Shown: positions 44,413 to 55,349, counted from the stretch's first letter. The stretch: DNA of 64,000 nt from Deroplatys truncata (GCA_030765065.1 CM060990.1:663598618-663662617), one strand, 5' to 3'. Numbers and translations are program-made. Notes: generated by a model from the sequence alone, not told the origin.

Positions 44413-46913
44413 CTCGACTGGCCCGTGTTGTTGGTGTTTCCGTTTTTTGGACTGGATCCTGTGGTGGCATCTTGTGGTGGAGAAATGTACTTCCAGAGAG
44501 GATTTGGTGGCGGCAAATCAAAATTCATTAGATGTGTGTTGTGTTTTAGAATGGTGATCTTCTCCCATGCATCTAATTCGGCTGCAAATTTGGCTGGTTT
44601 GACTAATGTAATATTGGGTTTGATGTTGTGATTAGTGATCCAAAAATGGTGTGAAACTGCAGATTTGTCCATTTGTTTGTATTTAATACATCTCATGTGC
44701 TCCTTTAGCCTAGTTTCTAAGTTTCTTTTTGTCTTACCAATGTATACTTTATTGCAATCTGAACAATTGATTTTATAGATTCCAGCTTTTTTGTCTTGTG
44801 GAATGGGGTCTTTTAACTTGTTACAAAGTAATTTCTCTATGTTAAATTTGTTCTGTGGAGCTAGGATGATGTTATGTTTCATGAAAATCTTCTTAAATTT
44901 GTGAAATGTTCCTGGGTGGTATGTGAATTTCTTGAACTTTAGTTCTTTATCTTGCTGGCTGAGATTAGTTGTGTTTCTGATGTGCATCTGTCGTTTGAAT
45001 TTTGCAATTTTTTTGTCAATAGTTGCTTTGTTGTACCCATTATGTATTGCTGTGTCTACTATATGCTGGTATTCTAACTGGTATTCTTTTTTATTTAAGG
45101 GGGTATATACCAGTCTATGTGTTAGGCTGTTTAGTACTGCATGTTTGTGTGTGGTTGGATTGAAACTCTTATTTTTTATGTAATTAGTAGAGTGTGTTGG
45201 CTTCCTGTATATGCCAAAGGTTAGGTTCTTTTGTTCTCTGATGATTTTTAGGTCTAAAAATGGTAGCATGCCTTCTTTTTCTATTTCTATGGTGAATTTT
45301 ATTGATTGGTTCTGTAGGTTTAGTAAGGCTAAGGAGTCTTGTATGAACCTATTAGAGACAACAGCGAAGATGTCGTCAACATATCTGTGCCAAACTTTAA
45401 ACATGTATGGAAAGGAAGTTGTTATGTGTATTTCTAAGTAGCTCATAAATAAATCTGCCAAGAAGGGTGAAAGTGGGTTGCCCATGGTTAGACCAGTTGG
45501 TTGTTGATAGAACTTCTTATTGAAACTAAAACAATTTTGTCCAATGCATAAATTGGTAAGTTGTATGAGGTCTTCTATTTCTTCTTCAAGTAGGTTAGTC
45601 TGCTGTAGCCATTTCTTTAATTGACGCAGGAGTTGATCTGTAGGGACACTTGGAAATAGTGCAGTGACATCAAAGGAAACTAATCTGTCTTCTGGTTCGA
45701 GTTCCAGGGATTTTATCTTCTGTATTAAATCTTCTGAATTCATTATGTTTTTGCTGTTGAATTTTGGTAGTGAAGAGAATCTCTGTACTAACCATTTTGC
45801 CAGTTTGTAGGTAGGAGAATCAATATTGCTGACGATTGGTCTCATCTTATTACCCGGTTTGTGTATTTTAGGTAGAGCATACATTCTTGGTAAAATGGGG
45901 TGGTCTGGTTTTAATCTAGATTTATCAGTGTCTGTTATAGTTTTGCTTTCCTGGATGGTTTGATTGAAGGCTTTTAAATGTGATTTTAATGGGTCTTCTT
46001 GAATTTGTATGTAATTTTCTTGTTGCAGCATATTTTCTACTCTGGTAATATAATCATCTTTTTGAAGTACAACTAGTTTATTTCCCTTGTCAGCTTTTGT
46101 GTATACTACTGGTTTTGATTTTAATGTTTTGATCACATGTTTGGTTGGGAAATTGTTATGTTTATCTGCTTGTATTTCTTGGAGAACTATTTCACATTCT
46201 TTTTTTATAGTGGTTTTACTATTTTCATTTAGGTTGTAAGTAGCAATCTCAATGTCTGCGACTATTTCATCGGTTGTTTTTGTGTAGCCAACACATGTTT
46301 TTAGGCCAAGGTTTAATACCGATAATTCTGCTTTGGTGAAAGTTACATTTGAAAGATTAATTACGTCAGAGTATGGCGTCGTTTTTTCATTTTTTAGGTT
46401 AGGTTTATATGAATGTTGCTTCCGGCGTAGTATGTCTAGTTTTTTCTTTAATTTCAGCGTTTTTGTTTTCATCCTGTAGCTAAGAATAGTGAGGAATTTT
46501 GATTGCATGTTTTGCCAAAGTGGATAGCCGAGTGTGTCCGTTAATTTAAGGTGAAGAGCATATAATTCCAGTTCCAATTTTTGTAATTTTGCGTAGTGGT
46601 TGTTTCTCTCAATTATTATTACTTTTTTATCGGCTGATGTTTGGTGTTTGCTGTTTTTGTCGTATTTTACAATTCTCCTTACAAACTTTGGTGTGACTTT
46701 GCTTTGTATGCATAGGTTTAAAAAACGGATGTCCGCAAATGTGTTTTTTCTTTTTTCTTCAATTTTTTGGTATCTTTTGATGTCACTTTTTATTCCACTG
46801 AAATCTGTATTGAAATTTAGGGTTTCTAATCTTACCTTGTTTTTTGCCATGACTTGCATCTTTTCCACGTGGTGGCCAATTATAAATTTTGCTTTTTGTG
46901 ACTTGTTGGTCAT
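44409..46913 (-). CDS. Penelope reverse transcriptase with GIY-YIG endonuclease
   Basis: An uninterrupted 834-codon frame. N-terminal lysine-rich region; RT domain with KADKGNKLVVL (about 274-284), LPKIHKPG, RPIVSNIDSPTYKLAKWL, SFDVTALFPSVP, PTGLTMGNPLSPFLADLFM (about 471-490) and active site YVDDIFAV (511-518); thumb region with GIYRKPTHSTNYI. GIY-YIG nuclease from about 709: AGIYKI, CSDCNKVYIGKT, RNLETRLKEH, SAVSHHFW. The RT/GIY-YIG order defines canonical Penelope elements, where the nuclease nicks target DNA and the RT copies the RNA. It is the only complete retroelement frame in this cluster and may be active. Confidence 0.92.
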   Translation of the reverse strand: MTNKSQKAKFIIGHHVEKMQVMAKNKVRLETLNFNTDFSGIKSDIKRYQKIEEKRKNTFADIRFLNLCIQSKVTPKFVRRIVKYDKNSKHQTSADKKVIIIERNNHYAKLQKLELELYALHLKLTDTLGYPLWQNMQSKFLTILSYRMKTKTLKLKKKLDILRRKQHSYKPNLKNEKTTPYSDVINLSNVTFTKAELSVLNLGLKTCVGYTKTTDEIVADIEIATYNLNENSKTTIKKECEIVLQEIQADKHNNFPTKHVIKTLKSKPVVYTKADKGNKLVVLQKDDYITRVENMLQQENYIQIQEDPLKSHLKAFNQTIQESKTITDTDKSRLKPDHPILPRMYALPKIHKPGNKMRPIVSNIDSPTYKLAKWLVQRFSSLPKFNSKNIMNSEDLIQKIKSLELEPEDRLVSFDVTALFPSVPTDQLLRQLKKWLQQTNLLEEEIEDLIQLTNLCIGQNCFSFNKKFYQQPTGLTMGNPLSPFLADLFMSYLEIHITTSFPYMFKVWHRYVDDIFAVVSNRFIQDSLALLNLQNQSIKFTIEIEKEGMLPFLDLKIIREQKNLTFGIYRKPTHSTNYIKNKSFNPTTHKHAVLNSLTHRLVYTPLNKKEYQLEYQHIVDTAIHNGYNKATIDKKIAKFKRQMHIRNTTNLSQQDKELKFKKFTYHPGTFHKFKKIFMKHNIILAPQNKFNIEKLLCNKLKDPIPQDKKAGIYKINCSDCNKVYIGKTKRNLETRLKEHMRCIKYKQMDKSAVSHHFWITNHNIKPNITLVKPAKFAAELDAWEKITILKHNTHLMNFDLPPPNPLWKYISPPQDATTGSSPKNGNTNNTGQSR

Positions 46914-47011
46914 AAATTACGTATGTATTGTAATGAAAAGAAGCTAGAAACAGTGATGTGTATTGAATTTATTTAAAGGTGAGTCGAAATTGTTACACTA
47001 ACATCACTTAA

Positions 47012-47067
47012 GTTTACTCACTTAACATGTTTCGGGAAACCGTTGTTCCCATCCTCAGAAGGTTAAC
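47012..47067 (-). ncRNA. Candidate hammerhead ribozyme between tandem Penelope copies
   Basis: Lies in the terminal repeat shared by the partial upstream copy and the full-length copy, just upstream of the full-length start codon. This is the position where self-cleavage would define the transcript 5' end. Confidence 0.6.
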
Positions 47068-47853
47068 TCGACTGGCCCATGTTGTTGGTGTTTCCGTTTT
47101 TTGGACTGGATCCTGTGGTGGCATCTTGTGGTGGAGAAATGTACTTCCAGAGAGGATTTGGTGGCGGCAAATCAAAATTCATTAGATGTGTGTTGTGTTT
47201 TAGAATGGTGATCTTCTCCCATGCATCTAATTCGGCTGCAAATTTGGCTGGTTTGACTAATGTAATATTGGGTTTGATGTTGTGATTAGTGATCCAAAAA
47301 TGGTGTGAAACTGCAGATTTGTCCATTTGTTTGTATTTAATACATCTCATGTGCTCCTTTAGCCTAGTTTCTAAGTTTCTTTTTGTCTTACCAATGTATA
47401 CTTTATTGCAATCTGAACAATTGATTTTATAGATTCCAGCTTTTTTGTCTTGTGGAATGGGGTCTTTTAACTTGTTACAAAGTAATTTCTCTATGTTAAA
47501 TTTGTTCTGTGGAGCTAGGCTGATGTTATGTTTCATGAAAATCTTCTTAAATTTGTTAAATGTTCCTGGGTGGTATGTGAATTTCTTGAACTTTAGTTCT
47601 TTATCTTGCTGGCTGAGATTAGTTGTGTTTCTGATGTGCATCTGTCGTTTGAATTTTGCAATTTTTTTGTCAATAGTTGCTTTGTTGTACCCATTATGTA
47701 TTGCTGTGTCTACTATATGCTGGTATTCTAACTGGTATTCTTTTTTATTTAAGGGGGTATATACCAGTCTATGTGTTAGGCTGTTTAGTACTGCATGTTT
47801 GCGTGTGGTTGGATTGAAACTCTTATTTTTTATGTAATTAGTAGAGTGTGTTG
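47063..47853 (-). pseudogene. Partial Penelope gene, C-terminal part
   Basis: A 5'-truncated copy of the RT/GIY-YIG gene covering the last part of the RT and the whole GIY-YIG domain. It is nearly identical to 44409-46913 and ends at the junction with the inverted terminal repeat. Confidence 0.85.
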
Positions 47854-47881
47854 GAAAACACCAACAACACGGGCCAGTCGA

Positions 47882-47938
47882 GTTAACCTTCTGAGGATGG
47901 GAACAACGGTTTCCCGAAACATGTTAAGTGAGTAAACT
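47882..47938 (+). ncRNA. Candidate hammerhead ribozyme in inverted terminus
   Basis: Plus-oriented copy of the same motif in the inverted terminal repeat at the element's 5' side. Confidence 0.6.
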
Positions 47939-48033
47939 TAAGTGATGTTAGTGTAACAATTTCGACTCACCTTTAAATAAATTCAATACACATCACTGTT
48001 TCTAGCTTCTTTTCATTACAATAAGTTATGAAC

Positions 48034-48925
48034 ATTTGGAGCATTAGCTACTTATGCAGAATAGGAGGAGTGTCCACCTGTAAACTATGAATATACAGAT
48101 CCAGGATACCTTTAGGGAGGGGATAACATATTTTGAAAGATAACTCACCAATGAGCAAAATGCAGTCGGTAATAAGAGCATTTTCATTTCTAAATTTCCA
48201 AACATCATATGAAAGTCCCACAAATTATTCTTTGTAAGCAAAGATTAATTTAAATTTTGAGAAAACTTATGATTTATTAAATAAAGATACCTTTTAAACA
48301 TAATCTTATGTTTAAGTAGTTTACTAAGTTTAAATGTAAGTTATTGGTATTAATTGTTTGAGAGCTTAAGTCTTATCCAGAAGTTACTTAATAATGAATG
48401 TCAAGCATATCTGAATCAGTAAATTTGTTTGTTTGTTTTTTTGTTTTTTTTTTGAGTTAGTGGAACATCTCTTGGCATATAGTCCACCATTATGATGAAT
48501 TCACTCATTGATGGTGAAAAAATAGATGTTATCCAGTATAAGTAAATAAAATAGAAATAAAAAGCAACACCATCTGTATATAATCTCTACAATTAAGAGA
48601 GAGGGTACTATAGCCCCTGTTAACCCCTCCCTGGGTCTGCCTGAGATATAAAATACATTGAAAGGGTTGCAAAATTCTTCATTGCCTTTGGTCCATTTCC
48701 AAGCATGGCCACAACTAAATAATTTGCAATGTCATATTTGGCAACATAGCCCACTGAAGTATGTGCCACACTGCCTGCCAAACTGAAGTAATTAATACTG
48801 CTCATGCCCGGAGGAAGAGGGAGTGTGCATGAAGTGTTTATGTGTTAAATGCATCTACACTGATATCTAATCACAAATGACTGAAAAAGTCTATGCCAAA
48901 AGTACACGGTAAAGCAAAGTATATG
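48034..48925. other. Unassigned sequence with one unrecognised open stretch
   Basis: The minus-strand stretch 48620-48805 reads MSSINYFSLAGSVAHTSVGY, then LGNGPKAMKNFATLSMYF. It has coding-like codon use but no family I recognise and no clean splice sites. A T-rich run lies at 48429-48454. Confidence 0.3.
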
Positions 48926-48929
48926 TTTA

Positions 48930-49085
48930 AGTGAGACACCAATAAACACTTTACATGGGGAGAAAACATGTATTGGAAAGGTAGAATCAGACTGAAAATT
49001 CAATGCCATAGCTTGGATTTGAATCACGGATCTTTGCCTTTCTGTGCTGTTGCCCTAACCAAATGAGCTACCATGGCAACATGCC
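48930..49085 (-). repeat. tRNA-derived SINE, family 1
   Basis: Minus strand: TGGTAGCTCATTTGGTTAGG (A-box region), CGTGATTCAAATCCAAGC (B box), then the family body CAGTCTGATTCTACCTTTCC. A related tail fragment lies at 49225-49300 on the plus strand. Confidence 0.65.
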
Positions 49086-49689
49086 GGTACAACATTAAAT
49101 TCCCCAAATGATTCACATTTTTCCTGGTAAACAACAAGACATTCTCAAATTGATTTTCAGATAACACACCCCAATGGCGACATACAATCTTGTAAGTTCT
49201 TTTTAAGCCCCAACCTTCATGTTAACCATTATTAGGTCAATCAATGAAAATCAGTCTGATTCTACTTTTCCAACTTTAGCCTACATATGCATGTGCGGAA
49301 GAACAATTAATTATATTCTCATCTGCGCACATAGAACTGTTGTGAAAATCTTAAACACCATATTTTGCAAATCATGCTTCATCTACCACTAATATGTTAT
49401 TATGCCCATGAAAGAATTTGGGAGTTATCCAAACTATTATTCACTTTCAGATTTCACTCTCTCAGCAGCAGAATACATTTTTCTACGTTTAAGAATGTTT
49501 GGGTGGTGTTTGCAGACCTATCTTCTAGTGTAGCTATTCAAATTTCCTGTTTCTGCATTCAGCACCAAGAGATCACCCAGAGAACCTTCTGATAAGACAG
49601 TTTAAGTTCATACAATGTTAGTTGCATCTCAATTCTGCAAGATAATTTCTAAGTATTACTGATATGTGTAAGGCTTCAAAGCTGAAATG

Positions 49690-49830
49690 CTTAAAATAAA
49701 GAGAGTTGAAGGTTGTTACACTACATCACTAAAATATTCTTACTTGAACGCGTTTCGGGAGACGGCTTGTTCCCATCGATAGCATGTCCTCAACTGACAC
49801 ATCACTGTTACTAGCTTCTAAATCCTCAAA
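49690..49830 (-). mobile_element. Decayed Penelope terminal-repeat trace
   Basis: TTGTTACACTACATCAC, CGTTTCGGGAGACGGC and TTGTTCCCATC follow the order of the Penelope terminal repeat (minus). They are followed by a plus-oriented end (ACACATCACTGTTACTAGC), so it also has inverted termini. It is diverged from the 40-53 kb copies and contains no gene. Old insertion. Confidence 0.6.
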
Positions 49831-49879
49831 ATTAGTCTGAAATGCTTATGCTAAACTCTGACCCAGCTTCACCTCTGTG

Positions 49880-51165
49880 CAAACTATAACCACTATAAAA
49901 TCTGGGGCCTAAAGCCTGACATATACCGCTGACTCTATGAGGTTGTGGTTAAACCACAAATCATTTATGGAGTATTGGTGTGGTGGCCAAAGACTCTATA
50001 AACTAAAACAAAAGAAAAACTAAATAGTCTCCAGAGGATGACTAGTTTAGGTGTATGGAGCTTTTAAAAGCTAACCCTCTTTTATTTTGGAAACTATACA
50101 AGGTCTTACTCTGCTGGAACTATGTATCCAAGCTGAAGCTAGACTAGCAGCATACAGAATCATCCAGGTAAGAATATGGAGAGAAAACTGCTGTAAAACA
50201 GGCCACCCTTCCATCCTCAACAAAATGGAAGATGGTGTATTATTAATGAAATCTGATTTCATGTCAGAAGTAATTTCACTTTCTCAACCCTTCAAAGTAA
50301 GTATTGCTGATAGAAACATTGAAGAAAAATCTCATCTAAGGCATAAGAACCATTTGGTAATATATACAGATGGTTCATGCATAAATGGGAAAACTGGCGC
50401 AAGTATTAATGTGATCAATGAGCAAATGCTATAGCATAAGCCTAGGAAGATCTCCTTCTATCTTTCAGGCAGAGATACTTGCTATACTTGAAAGTGCATG
50501 CCTATGCTGGGAAAAGAGAATTATAGGAAAATATATCCTTATAAACTCTGACAGACAGGCTGCACTAAAAGCCCTTACTTCCCATCACTTTAAATCCCAA
50601 TTAGGTGGGAATGTTATCAACATTTAGCAAACCTTTCCACCCACAATACAGTAGAATTGCAATGTGTACCGGGCACACAGGTATAACAGGAAATGAAAAG
50701 GCAAAGAAGGGAGCAAAGAAGGGAGCATCTCTCCCTTTTACAGGACCAGAACCCGCCTTGGAATAAGCATGCTAAATGTGAAAAACAGACTTTGGGTTTG
50801 GAAAGCAATCCTAAAGAAATGGAAAACCATACCCAAAAACAACCGTATAAGTGATTAATTAATAAGCCTAGAGAAAATTTAAGTAATTTACTTACTAAGC
50901 TTAATGAACCCTCACTCAGAAGAGCTATAAGCTTCATAACTGGACATAAAAAGTTCAGAAAACACTTAAAGACAATGGGATTATACCATATGGAACCCAT
51001 CTGCCATCTGTGTCTAAGACCTGATGAAATGGCAAAACACATTCTATTACAATGTGAAGCCACAGAATGGACAACATACCAAGTTATTGGAGCTACTGCA
51101 AAATTGGAAACAGGCCCTAATTTAGGCAGACAAATACGACAAATATCTAAAATGTAGATATTGAT
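49880..51165 (+). pseudogene. LINE ORF2 3' half (RNase H) fossil
   Basis: Plus-strand traces: LKPDIYRWLYEVVVKPQIIYG (about 49900-49970), LLELCIQAEARLAAYRIIQ (50110-50170), RNase H start LVIYTDGSCINGKTGAS (50355-50410), FQAEILAILESACLCW (50467-50515) and NSDRQAALKAL (50545-50575), then CHLCLRPDEMAKHILLQCEA (51003-51062). This is the RT thumb, RNase H and zinc order of R1/I-type LINEs, of a family different from the one at 20 kb. Many frame breaks. Confidence 0.7.
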
Positions 51166-51269
51166 CCCTAAATTACAAACCAGGTAGCGCTTAATGATTA
51201 AAAACCAAAGTGCAAGAAACCAAAAGACAAGAGTTACATGAGTTAACACCATAGCCAATAATTGAGAAA

Positions 51270-51445
51270 GGAAATTTGGGTAGGAAACATTTAAGGCCTA
51301 AGTTTAAGGTACCATTTGCCAGTTATGAGAATTTAGGAAAACCTGAAAAAACCTGCCAGGGGGGATGATCCTGGCCGAATTTGAACTGCAGATCTCCTGT
51401 TCAGGAGTTCCATACCTTAATGACCTCAGCTACCCATTTGGTTAA
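51270..51445 (-). repeat. tRNA-derived SINE, family 2
   Basis: Minus strand: GGGTAGCTGAGGTCATTAAGG (tRNA-like A-box region, shown over 51418-51438), CTGCAGTTCAAATTCGGCC (B box), then a TTTTTTCAGGTTTTCC body related to 30850-31095. Confidence 0.55.
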
Positions 51446-51509
51446 GTAGAGTGCCTCTGTATATTGAAAAATATTGTGTGTAATAAGCTTTGATAATGAT
51501 AATACTCAC

Positions 51510-51575
51510 CGCACATCTGTAGTGTGGTCGATGTTCTGCACCATGGAGTGCCAGATATCTTTCATCTTGAGACCC
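51510..51575 (-). CDS. Possible small host exon, unassigned
   Basis: A GC-richer minus-strand stretch reads GLKMKDIWHSMVQNIDHTTD then VR, ending at a good donor (GTGCG/GTGAGT) in the phase needed by the 30574-30732 exon. The obvious acceptor (gatacag at 51608) would introduce an in-frame TGA, so the start is unsure. No family recognised. Confidence 0.25.
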
Positions 51576-51792
51576 CTGCCGGTCTCCCAAACATTGTCAT
51601 GTCACATCTGTATCACAAAAGTGCAGAACTTGCTGTATTTCAATTTAAAATAAATATTAGGTACTGTAAAACACTTTGCTTAAAAGCTAGTGTCTTATTT
51701 TCCAGAAAAGCATTACTTCATAGGCACCAGCTTGCATAAGGAAGTACTGTGTGAGGTTGGCAGTGTACTGTATGAAAATTTGGATGATAGAC

Positions 51793-51880
51793 TGAAATTA
51801 GGGAAAAGTTAATGGAGCATGTGAAATAGACAAATTATATAAGGAAGCTGTATACGATAGTGAATGAAGGTTCAAACTTC

Positions 51881-51932
<52 letters not shown>

Positions 51933-52179
51933 ATAACTGGGACAATAGATATGAAGAAACTAGTTATTCAAAATATGCAATGGAAGAAGTTGAGTTTGGG
52001 AAAAACTTTGGGGCAGAAGAAGATACCAGATGACAGACAGTTCACAACTAAGATAAAGGGGAATGTATAACAGAGGAAGAATGAAGAAGGCTGAAATTAG
52101 GGAAAAGTTAATGGAGCATGTGAAATAGACAAATTATATAAGGAAGCTGTATACGATAGTGAATGAAGGTTCAAACTTC

Positions 52180-52253
<74 letters not shown>

Positions 52254-52413
52254 ATAACTGGGACAATAGATATGAAGAAACTAGTTATTCAAAATATGCA
52301 ATGGAAGAAGTTGAGTTTGGGAAAAACTTTGGGGCAGAAAAAGATGCCAGATGACAGACAGTTCACAACTAAGATAAAGAGGAATGTATAACAGAGGAAG
52401 AATGAAGAAGGCT
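51793..52413 (+). repeat. Two tandem 300-bp repeats each with a (GA)n tract
   Basis: Units begin CTGAAATTAGGGAAAAG (51793 and 52093) and share all flanking sequence (for example GGGACAATAGATATGAAG). GA tracts lie at about 51884-51929 and 52182-52251, the second about 20 bp longer. RERERE-type frames here are artefacts. Confidence 0.95.
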
Positions 52414-52740
52414 GTGTTTGCAGTGGAGGACAGGAGAGGAAACCTATGATTGACTTAAATTCATGTGAAACAACTTTCTACAGCACTGAGCGCTTCACAA
52501 GCGTCAATTTAATGCAGCTATTTTGTGCTTTTTATAACAGTTCTTCTACACTAGCCATGTTTTTAGCTACTAAGATGAAAAAATGGATCAGATTTGAAAA
52601 CCTCATTGCCAAAGCTAGAACTCAAAACAAAATATTCAACTCTCCATGCCGATGATGCAACTGCACGAACTACCCACTGCAGGTCACCTTTGAAAGTTTT
52701 ACAAAATTATGCTATAACAATGTTGAATAAGTAGTTGTTT

Positions 52741-53532
52741 TTATTTATAAGGTGAGTCGGAATTTTTACACTAACATCACTTAAGTTTACTCACTTAACA
52801 TGTTTCGGGAAACGGTTGTTCCCATCCTCAGAAGGTTAATTCGACTGGCCCGTGTTGTTGGTGTTTCCGTTTCTTGGACTGGATCCTGTGGTGGCATCCT
52901 GTGGTGGAGAAATGTACTTCCAGAGAGGATTTGGTGGCGGCAAATCAAAATTCATTAGATGTGTGTTGTGTTTTAGAATGGTGATCTTCTCCCATGCATC
53001 TAATTCGGCTGCAAATTTGGCTGGTTTGACTAATGTAATATTGGGTTTGATGTTGTGATTAGTGATCCAAAAATGGTGTGAAACTGCAGATTTGTCCATT
53101 TGTTTGTATTTAATACATCTCATGTGCTCCTTTAGCCTAGTTTCTAGGTTTCTTTTTGTCTTACCTATGTATACTTTATTGCAATCTGAACAATTGATTT
53201 TATAGATTCCAGCTTTTTTGTCTTATGGAATGGGGTCTTTTAACTTGTTACAAAGTAATTTCTCTATGTTAAATTTGTTCTGTGGAGCTAGGCTGATGTT
53301 ATGTTTCATGAAAATCTTCTTAAATTTGTGAAAAGTTCCTGGGTGGTATGTGAATTTCTTGAACTTTAGCTCTTTATCTTGCTGGCTGAGATTTGTTGTG
53401 TTTCTGATGTGCATCTGTCGTTTGAATTTTGCAATTTTTTTGTCAATAGTTGTTTTGTTGTACAATTCCGACTCACCTTTAAATAAATTCAATACACATC
53501 ACTGTTTCTAGCTTCTTTTCATTACAATATCA
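52741..53532 (-). mobile_element. Short Penelope-like element with inverted terminus
   Basis: A 5'-truncated minus-strand copy (52741-53462) joined to a 65-bp plus-oriented terminal segment (53463-53529). It is bounded by AAGTAGTTGTTT (52729-52740 and 53533-53544). It contains the end of the RT region, the GIY-YIG part in broken form and the terminal repeat. Slightly more diverged than the 44 kb copy. Confidence 0.88.
52785..52839 (-). ncRNA. Candidate hammerhead ribozyme, short Penelope copy
   Basis: Core and stems are preserved; the only clear difference lies in the stem II loop region. Confidence 0.58.
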
Positions 53533-53544
53533 AAGTAGTTGTTT

Positions 53545-54074
53545 GTTTTCTGATATTAGGTAACCACATGTTTATTGATATTAACATACAGGTAGTATAT
53601 GTTTATAAGATAGACCGACATAGAGTTCCTGTTTTAAATACTGTTTTGTCAATGATACAGTTTCATATATTAATGCAATTCCAGATTTGTTTGTAAAGTT
53701 TTGCTAAACCCAAATTCCTTGAGTGGCTTGGGTAAAAACAATGTCCAACATGGCTCTTGGCTGCAGTTTTGCCCTGATTTGTGGAGCATGAATAGTAATA
53801 ATGTTATTATTTCCCGCATTTAAGCAATTAATGTCTGATGCACAAATCCTGTAGTTTCGGCCTCAGACATAGAAAGACTGAAATATCTATGGATTCCCTT
53901 CATAATAAATTGTAAATAGACCATAAAATTTAATGTGTATTAATTACTCTACCATCTGTGCCCTTTCCTTTTGAGCTATGCTATCTCTAATATTTCATAC
54001 TGTCTTGAAGGTTTATAAGGTTATTTGCGTCAGATGAGAAGGTTTAATGTGTGTATGGGTATCTTGCCATGAAA
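53545..54074. other. Unassigned AT-rich spacer
   Basis: No coding pattern, repeat or RNA seen. Confidence 0.35.
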
Positions 54075-55349
54075 CGAAGGTCACTCCAAAACCTTACAGA
54101 ATGGGCAACAATGAGTAGTGGTAAGCCAAAGCAGTTTTTCCTAACTTCAGACTGAAGTCCAGATAGCAACATGTGCAAGTCTGGGCGTGCTCCAACAATG
54201 TGCATTGTCAGCTGTGTGTGTTTATGTATAGCAGGTGATGCTGCGCCATGTGCTAGGATGGATATCAAGCGAGAGCATTTCCGTGCTATGATTTGCTATG
54301 ACTTTAAAGTCCGCTTACAAGAGGGAGAATGCCCTGAAAGACTGCAGCATGTATTTGGGGATCTTTGCCCTTCACAATCCACCATTTATGGATGGTGTGC
54401 AGAGTTTAAAAGAGGAAACGATTCCCTCAAAGATGAAGACCGAGCAGGATGGCCAGCTACAGCAACAATAGATGAAAATGTGGTTAAAGCAGAACACATG
54501 TTGCAGGAAAAACATCGTTGCACATACGGTCAGATTCAAGAAGCCTTAAATATTGGATCTGCAGCACTGAAAACAATCCTGAAAGAAAAACTTGATGTCA
54601 GGAAGCACTGCAGTCACTAGATTCCCCACCGAAGCACAAATGAGCAGAAACAAGCATGTGTGCAATGGTGCCAGGAAATGATTGAAAGATTCAATGGAGA
54701 AAGATCCAAGAACATGTTTAACATTGTAACAGGTGACAAAAGCTGGACTTACCAGTATGATCCAGAAACTAAACAACAGCCATCGGTCTGGGTCTTCCCA
54801 GGAGAAGATCCCTTAACAAAAAATAAGCAAACAAGAAGTTCTGGTATGATGATGATCTGTTCCTTCTTCTCAGCAAGTGGCCACACAGTGACGATTCCAC
54901 TTGAGGGACAAAAGACTGTTACTGCCAGATGGTACACCACAAAATGTCTGCCACAAGTGTTCAATGAACTGAGAAAAAAAGTGTCCTAAGGCTAGTCTGC
55001 GTGGAATGTTGTTGCACTGCACAAGAAACAACCCAATTTCTGCAGCAATTAAGTCAGATATTTGCCCCATTCTCCAAATCTGGCCATATGCAACTTTTTT
55101 TCTATTCCCCAAAATTAAAAGGAAAAATTTGAGGTCACCGATTTGAGTCACCTGAAATTGCAGTAGCTGCTTACAAAGAATGTATTTGCACTCTCTCCAA
55201 AGAAGAGTGGCACCCATCATTTGGAAAATGGGTTGAAAGGATGAGACGGTGTATAGAATGCAATGGAGAATATTTTGAAAAGATGCACTGATCAGATCTA
55301 ATTTTTTAATATTTTATTGCATCCATTCTTAAAACTTTTGGAGTGATCC
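54075..55349 (+). mobile_element. mariner transposon, second family, plus strand
   Basis: Left end GGTCACTCCAAAACCTTACA (54079-54098) pairs with the reversed right end GGATCACTCCAAAAGTTTTA (55349-55330). TA follows the right end (55350-55351); the left target site is unclear. It carries a broken transposase and is distinct in sequence from the other two mariners. A SINE abuts its right end. Confidence 0.8.
54258..55290 (+). pseudogene. mariner transposase, broken
   Basis: MDIKREHFRAMICYDFKVRL starts the helix-turn-helix part; LCPSQSTIYGWCAEFKRG, TIDENVVKAEHMLQEKHRCT and IQEALNIGSAALKTIL follow. A stop at 54618-54620 precedes CVQWCQEMIERFNG and the first catalytic motif VTGDKSWTYQYDPETKQQ. 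The second and third catalytic D regions are degraded, though FLFPKIKRK survives near 55100, and the C-terminus reads RMRRCIECNGEYFEKM (about 55240-55290). At least one stop plus frame changes after 54985. Confidence 0.85.

Larger units (their letters stand above)
44315..48019 (-). mobile_element. Penelope-like element, full-length plus partial upstream copy and inverted terminus
   Basis: On the minus strand: an inverted terminal repeat (47855-48019, plus-oriented), a 5'-truncated copy (46925-47853), then a complete copy (44315-46924) whose start codon follows directly after the terminal repeat of the preceding copy. The unit is bounded by AAGTTATGAAC on both sides (within 44301-44314 and 48020-48033). 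Tandem copies with a shared terminal repeat and an inverted end are the known Penelope arrangement. It looks whole. Confidence 0.88.

Noticed and set aside
51864-52354. Arginine/glutamate repeat proteins
   Set aside because: They are translations of (GA)n tracts, and the frames exist only because of the dinucleotide repeat.
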